NCBI RefSeq assembly: GCF_947179515.1
Contig: NC_067491.1
Span: forward strand, 12,643,027 to 12,707,026
Source: Apodemus sylvaticus
Lineage: Eukaryota > Chordata > Mammalia > Rodentia > Muridae
DNA: 64,000 nt
Direction: 5' to 3'
A program made the translations under genes and the position numbers. The notes beneath the pieces were generated by a model. That model was given only the letters and a program-made list of their open reading frames with translations. It made no database searches and was not told the DNA's origin. This document shows, piece by piece, positions 59,773-64,000 of the stretch. The first letter of the stretch is position 1. Each line of letters starts with the position of its first letter.

Positions 59773-60753
59773 CTTTTTTTTTTAACAAGAAGTTTATTTA
59801 AACAACAAGATGATTGACTTGAAGGGAAAAGCATCTAGGATCATTTTGTTCAAGAGTAGTTTATCCCTACTTAAAGACAGATTGTCCTGCATGTAACAAC
59901 TATGTACAAAAAAGTTATAAAATTGTCCTTGGTTTTACAATGATAAATGAAAAACATTAAAAATTCCAATCGAACAAGGTATGCAAGGATTTTGTGTTGT
60001 CAGGTTCTTTTGTTAAAACAATGAGAGCAAAATAACTTACTGGAATATAGAGATAAGAGTTGATGGACCATGCCACTAATGGAGAAGAGGGTATTTTCAT
60101 AGACCCAGTACTTTCCCCAGACCATCTCCATCTGATGTCCACCAGAACAGAACATTGGCCATTTAGTTTTAAAAAGGAAAAGAAAAAAGAGCAAAGTGCT
60201 TGTGCACAAACACCAGTTGCTTTATGTACAATAAAGACATGGGGACAGGGAAGTGAGAGAAGAGAGAAAGCTATACTGTAGCAGTCAGGATGTGGCAGGA
60301 CCAAATTGTTGCTTTCTAATTGAGAATGTATTCTTGGTCTCTAACAAAATTCTGGAATAAAGTACCGTGCTCCCTTATTAGTAGTCATCTCCAGTCTGCT
60401 CCTGGAACGCATCAAACGTATCTTCATCCTCCATTTGCAACTGTGCAGGTGTGTCTGTTTCATTGATTGGTTGCCCATCAGACCGGAATCTGATCTGCCT
60501 CATTGACAAACCCTGCCATTCACAATAGGCTTTCATAGATTACTAAGTGGTGTTTGCCTCTTAATCTTAAACTACACCACAGAACCATCCTGGCCTGCTA
60601 CCTTCAAATTAATATGATTGTTGGTCTCAGTCTTGACTCCTTCCTTGGGTTTCTTGTCATCCATGGTGAGTGCCGGAGTCCACGCAGCTGCTGCTTCACA
60701 AAAGAGGCACCAGGTCGGCACTGAAGGAACAGGTGGCAGTGGTGGATGAGGCC
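59773..60753 (-). pseudogene. Sumo2 processed pseudogene
   Basis: The minus strand carries a SUMO2-like reading frame from ATG at 60664 to TAA at 60378, 287 nt against the 288 expected for 95 codons. It contains KPKEGVKTE, HINLKVAGQDGSVV and INETDTPAQL. Lesions: a TAG where VVQFK has Gln, a one-base deletion just before MKAYCE, and a C terminus GDDY in place of the GGVY end, so the diglycine needed for conjugation is gone. About 600 bases of SUMO2-like 3' UTR follow, ending in poly(A) (T-run at 59774-59783). The copy is intronless and flanked by a perfect 17-bp direct repeat AAGGTATAGATTTCTTT (59756-59772 and 60754-60770). SUMO2 itself is a ubiquitin-like modifier; this copy is not functional. 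Confidence 0.93.
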
Positions 60754-60770
60754 AAGGTATAGATTTCTTT

Positions 60771-60965
60771 GAGTATCATGACCATAGCTATATATTTTAA
60801 TACACCTTTTACACTGAACCTTACTATGTAAATAAATGTATGGGTAATATGTGTGTACATGTGTCTGTTATATATGTATGGATTATTTGTGTAATTGTTA
60901 TTTACTTAAACCATTTTATTTTATACCTTTCATTTTTTCCTAGTCTTTTGATGCTTTTTTCCTGC
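60771..60965 (-). mobile_element. Old L1 fragment, part 3 (tentative)
   Basis: GAGTATCATGACCATAGCTA continues the antisense L1 after the pseudogene (compare the L1 order tttgagtagtatggccatttt). The rest is AT-rich and unclear. Confidence 0.5.
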
Positions 60966-60970
60966 TTTTT

Positions 60971-61145
60971 AAAAAAAGATTTATTTATTATATGAAGTAC
61001 ACTGTAGCTGTCTTCAGACATACCAGAAGAGAGCGTCAGGTCTCATCAAGAATGGTTGTGAGTTACCATGTGGTTGCTAGGATCTGAACTCAGGACCTCT
61101 GGTAGAACAGCCAGTGCTCATCCCACTGAGCCATCTCACCAGCCC
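60971..61145 (-). mobile_element. B2 SINE
   Basis: AAAAAGATTTATTTATTATA, CACTGTAGCTGTCTTCAGAC, CATGTGGTTGCTAGGATCTG, CCACTGAGCCATCTCACCAG: a near full-length antisense B2. Confidence 0.93.
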
Positions 61146-61529
61146 TTTGTTCCTGCTTTTAAAACTGATTTTGTTTTTCTTCTTTTCCTTTTTAATTTGG
61201 AAGTCGTAACTATTCTCCTGGAATTTACTGTGAATGACTAATACCTAGTACTTCAGACTGAATGACTTGATCTATGTGCTTTGACCAGCTTCCTCTCAAC
61301 TGCATCTAATCATGAGAATTGAGTTCTACTGATTTCTTTATTTTAAAGCATGAATATTATTAATTATACTGATTGCACAAGGAGATGGTGATGGCATATC
61401 TACATGTCCCTGATTTTAGTGCTCATTGATTCTGTTTGTTTTTCCATGGGTTTTTTTTTTTCTTACACCCGAAGGTTATTATTATTATTTTCTCAAAGTT
61501 TGTGGGTCAATGACTGTTGTGGATGGGCC

Positions 61530-61735
61530 TGGTGCTGTTCTTGTGAATCAATCCCCTAATGAATAAAGGAGCCAATCACTGGGCGAGTAGGCGGGACTTC
61601 CGTGTTGGACGGAGGAAGAGAAGAAGCAGGAGAGAGTTAGGTCCTTTTGGAACAGGGACAGCGTAAGGGTAAGGTGCAGTTGCTAGAGTTTCCTGGTATC
61701 ATGGCAGATCTGCAAGGATTCAACACTGGAGAAAT

Positions 61736-61740
<5 letters not shown>
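61530..61740. other. Possible rodent repeat interrupted by a B1 (unassigned)
   Basis: AATGAATAAAGGAGCCAATC and GTAGGCGGGACTTCCGTGT read like part of a mouse medium-repetitive or LTR-like element, continuing after the B1 at 61923-62340. I cannot name it with confidence. Confidence 0.35.
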
Positions 61741-61743
<3 letters not shown>

Positions 61744-61767
<24 letters not shown>

Positions 61768-61922
61768 GGATTTGGTTTTTTCGAGACAGGGTTTCTCTGT
61801 ATAGCTCTGGCTGTCCTGGAACTCACTCTGTAGACCAGGCTGGCCTCGAACTCAGAAATCCATCCACCTGCCTCTGCCTCCCAGAGTGCTGGGATTACAG
61901 GCGTGCGCCACCACCGCCTGTC
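61744..61922 (-). mobile_element. B1 SINE with about 15-bp target duplication
   Basis: T27 run then TTTTTTCGAGACAGGGTTTC and CAGGCGTGCGCCACCACCGC. GAGAAATCAGATTTT occurs from 61729 and again at 61923-61937, so the insertion split a pre-existing sequence precisely. Confidence 0.95.
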
Positions 61923-62345
61923 GAGAAATCAGATTTTAATCAGGCTTACAAGATTAGGTTTTAGTTGCTGTGCCCAGAGATTGAGTTACCATTGTTTCTG
62001 AACTAAGTTTGTGTTCCATTTTCCTTCACACAGTGGGGAAAGGAAACTTCATCTGGGTTCAAGAGAGAAAGGCATAGTGGCAAAGCTTGGGTTTGCCTGA
62101 GGTGCACCACAAAGACTGTAGGGGATTTGAAGCACGGGGTTGTCATGGTAGTGGCTCACCAGTGGGAACCTAGAGAGCTGGGTGGAGAGATTGTGGAGTT
62201 CTGAGTCAGAGTCTCCATGAGATAAAAACAGGTCGGCCATTGCTCCCCAGTACATGGCTGCCCAGGCTGCCAGGGCAGAGGCACAAGCGTGGGACTGTAC
62301 CTGTTGGACTTTTCTATTATTTCCCCGCAACAAATGACTTCTTAA

Positions 62346-62706
62346 AGACAGTGGTGGTTTGAATGAAATGGCCCTATGTATCCACAGGAAGTGGCACTAT
62401 TACAGGGTGGGGTCTTGTTGGAGTGGGTGTGGCCTTGTTGGAGTGGGTGTGGCCTTGGAGGAAGTGTGCCACTAGGGGTTGGTTTTGACATTTTAGATTC
62501 TCAAGCCAGGCCCAGTGTTTCTCTCTTCCTGCTGCGGTCCGTCTGGATAGAGAACTCTCAGCAACCTCTCCCATACCATGTGCTGTCTACATGTTGCCAT
62601 GCTTCCCGCCATGCATATAATGAGCTCAGCCAGGCTCAATGAAATGTTATTCTTTATATGAGTTGCTGTGGTCATGGTATCTCTTCACGGCAATCAAACC
62701 CTAAGA
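62346..62706 (-). mobile_element. Rodent interspersed repeat (same family as 38441), reversed
   Basis: GTGGTGGTTTGAATGAAATG, AGGAAGTGGCACTATTACAG, two copies of GGTGTGGCCTTGTTGGAGTG, GAGAACTCTCAGCAACCTCT, GCCATGCTTCCCGCCATGCA, GTCATGGTATCTCTTCACGG: the reverse complement order of the 38441 repeat. Confidence 0.78.
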
Positions 62707-62902
62707 CAAAAATAAATCCTCTATTTCCTTTGTTGTTGTTTATATGAAAATACATCCATTTAGTGTCCTTCTTAAACAGAATTCTTCTCTCAGTCCTAAT
62801 ACTACTCTCTCCTTTCTGGTTATCTTATTCTGTTCCTTTGTGTGGAGTTCCCTTCTCTCTGTGTGTTTCTTGTCCTTAGAACCATTCAATCCCACTACGT
62901 TT

Positions 62903-62945
62903 TTTTGTTTTGTTTTGTTTTGTTGTTTTTTGTTTTTTTGGATTT

Positions 62946-62987
<42 letters not shown>

Positions 62988-63080
62988 AGACAGGGTTTCT
63001 CTGTATAGCCCTAGCTGTCCTGGAACTCACTCTGTAGACCAGAGTGCTGGGATTACAGGCGTGCGCCATCAGCACCCGGC
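62903..63080 (-). mobile_element. B1 SINE with internal 42-bp deletion
   Basis: GAGACAGGGTTTCTCTGTAT and TGGAACTCACTCTGTAGACC join directly to AGAGTGCTGGGATTACAGGC, skipping about 42 consensus bases between two CCAG copies. Flanking CCCACTAC(G/A)TTTTT at 62891 and 63081 is the target duplication. Confidence 0.93.
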
Positions 63081-63094
63081 CCCACTACATTTTT

Positions 63095-64000
63095 GAAAAG
63101 AATTGCAATAAATACAAGCTGGTACTGAAATTCTCCATTTTACATAGTTAAGGATATTGTACCCAGGAGTGATCCAGCCCAGTGTTAAGACAGGTCATCC
63201 CATTAATTACTGTCACCAAGATAACCCTCACAGGCATACCCAGAATCCATCTCCCCTTTGATTCCAGATCTTGTCATGTTTGCAGTTCACCCTGACCACC
63301 GCAGGGGCCAAATCTGAGTTGTCATTTCAGCTGGGTACCTTGAGTGGCCCCTATCCATTGTGTTCTGTAATTTTGGCTTATGTGTACATTATTCTAGACT
63401 CTGGTCTCTGGGAATTTGAGGATGAATTCTTCCTGAAAAGATTTGCATGTATGGACAAAGCCATGTGTGTATTTTTATAAGCTCTGAATCAATCAGAAGC
63501 CTCACACCCATCTCTCCTGTGCTGCCTTGGGATTTTCTAAGATCAGTCTCCCAACACGGATTCCATTATTCCTGTATGTATGTGCACACACCCAGAGCAA
63601 GAAAGGGCACCACACTTGCTGATGTTTGCTTGCTGTTGTGGCTCTGTGGGTGACCTTCATTGATGCCGTGTTTCCCTATTGCCACCAAGCGCAAGGGAAG
63701 CAGCTGGAGATTCTTCTTTCCCTAACTCCCACCCCCACCCCCCATTAAAAACATCTTTTGTTACAGCTCTGGATGTCTCTCCTTGCATTTTGGTGGGAGG
63801 ACAGTTTAGTGCATTAACTTACTGCCTTACTGCTGGGAACAGATTTCCTTTTACTAAGGCTTTTAGCCAATCTCCCATTTGCTTTCCAAGATCCGTCTTT
63901 TCCTCTTTTCACCCCCAAGTAAGAAAAATCCTGCCTGACAAACTGGCAGCTTCTGGTGTTCTTGTATCTTTTCTTGCAGACTGCCGCTTTTGTAGTTGTG
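63095..64000. other. Unassigned sequence at the right end of the window
   Basis: No gene or repeat body recognised. It contains a C-rich stretch at about 63727-63745. Short open stretches are not supported by codon pattern or homology. Confidence 0.5.

Overview
This is a eukaryotic window, from the nuclear genome of a murine rodent (mouse-like). The evidence is many B1, B2, B3 and B4-type SINEs, lineage-typical L1 fragments, URR1-type hAT elements, and long TG, GGAT and CCTT simple repeats. Rat-style ID elements are not conspicuous, which favours Mus or a close relative over rat, but the species is not resolved.

The only intact gene I can support is the 3' part of Msrb3 (methionine-R-sulfoxide reductase B3) on the + strand. 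Three coding exons are visible: a 29-nt microexon (405-433), a 98-nt exon (37254-37351), and the terminal exon (44978-45154, stop at 45152-45154). The terminal exon continues into a 3' UTR of about 2.9 kb that probably ends at the AATAAA at 48004-48009. The exons join in frame. They carry the GSGWPSF core, one Cys pair of the zinc site, the catalytic RYCIN cysteine and a C-terminal RAEL that resembles an ER-retention signal. The promoter and the N-terminal exons lie upstream of the window.

Layout. 1-404 is the end of an upstream intron. 434-37253 is a 36.8-kb intron rich in SINEs, minisatellites and very long TG tracts on the sense strand, with a 683-bp almost pure polypyrimidine tract at 30958-31640. 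37352-44977 is a 7.6-kb intron holding a rodent interspersed repeat, a MIR and a solo class I endogenous retroviral LTR with a 4-bp target duplication. 45155 to about 48025 is the 3' UTR. 48030-64000 is intergenic and repeat-dense. It holds L1 pieces including one element missing most of ORF2, a fragment resembling Crb1 EGF repeats, a second LTR of the same family in the opposite orientation, a Sumo2 processed pseudogene with a perfect 17-bp target duplication, and several SINEs.

I saw no bacterial-type genes, CRISPR array, rRNA or convincing tRNA gene, and no evidence of a new multi-gene system. The most useful leads are the Msrb3 microexon next to a (TG)n(TA)n tract, the excess of TG repeats on the sense strand of the large intron, the Ala-repeat linker before the Msrb3 RAEL end, the Crb1-like fragment, and several structured tandem arrays. 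All family names rest on recognition of sequence from memory; no database search was run.
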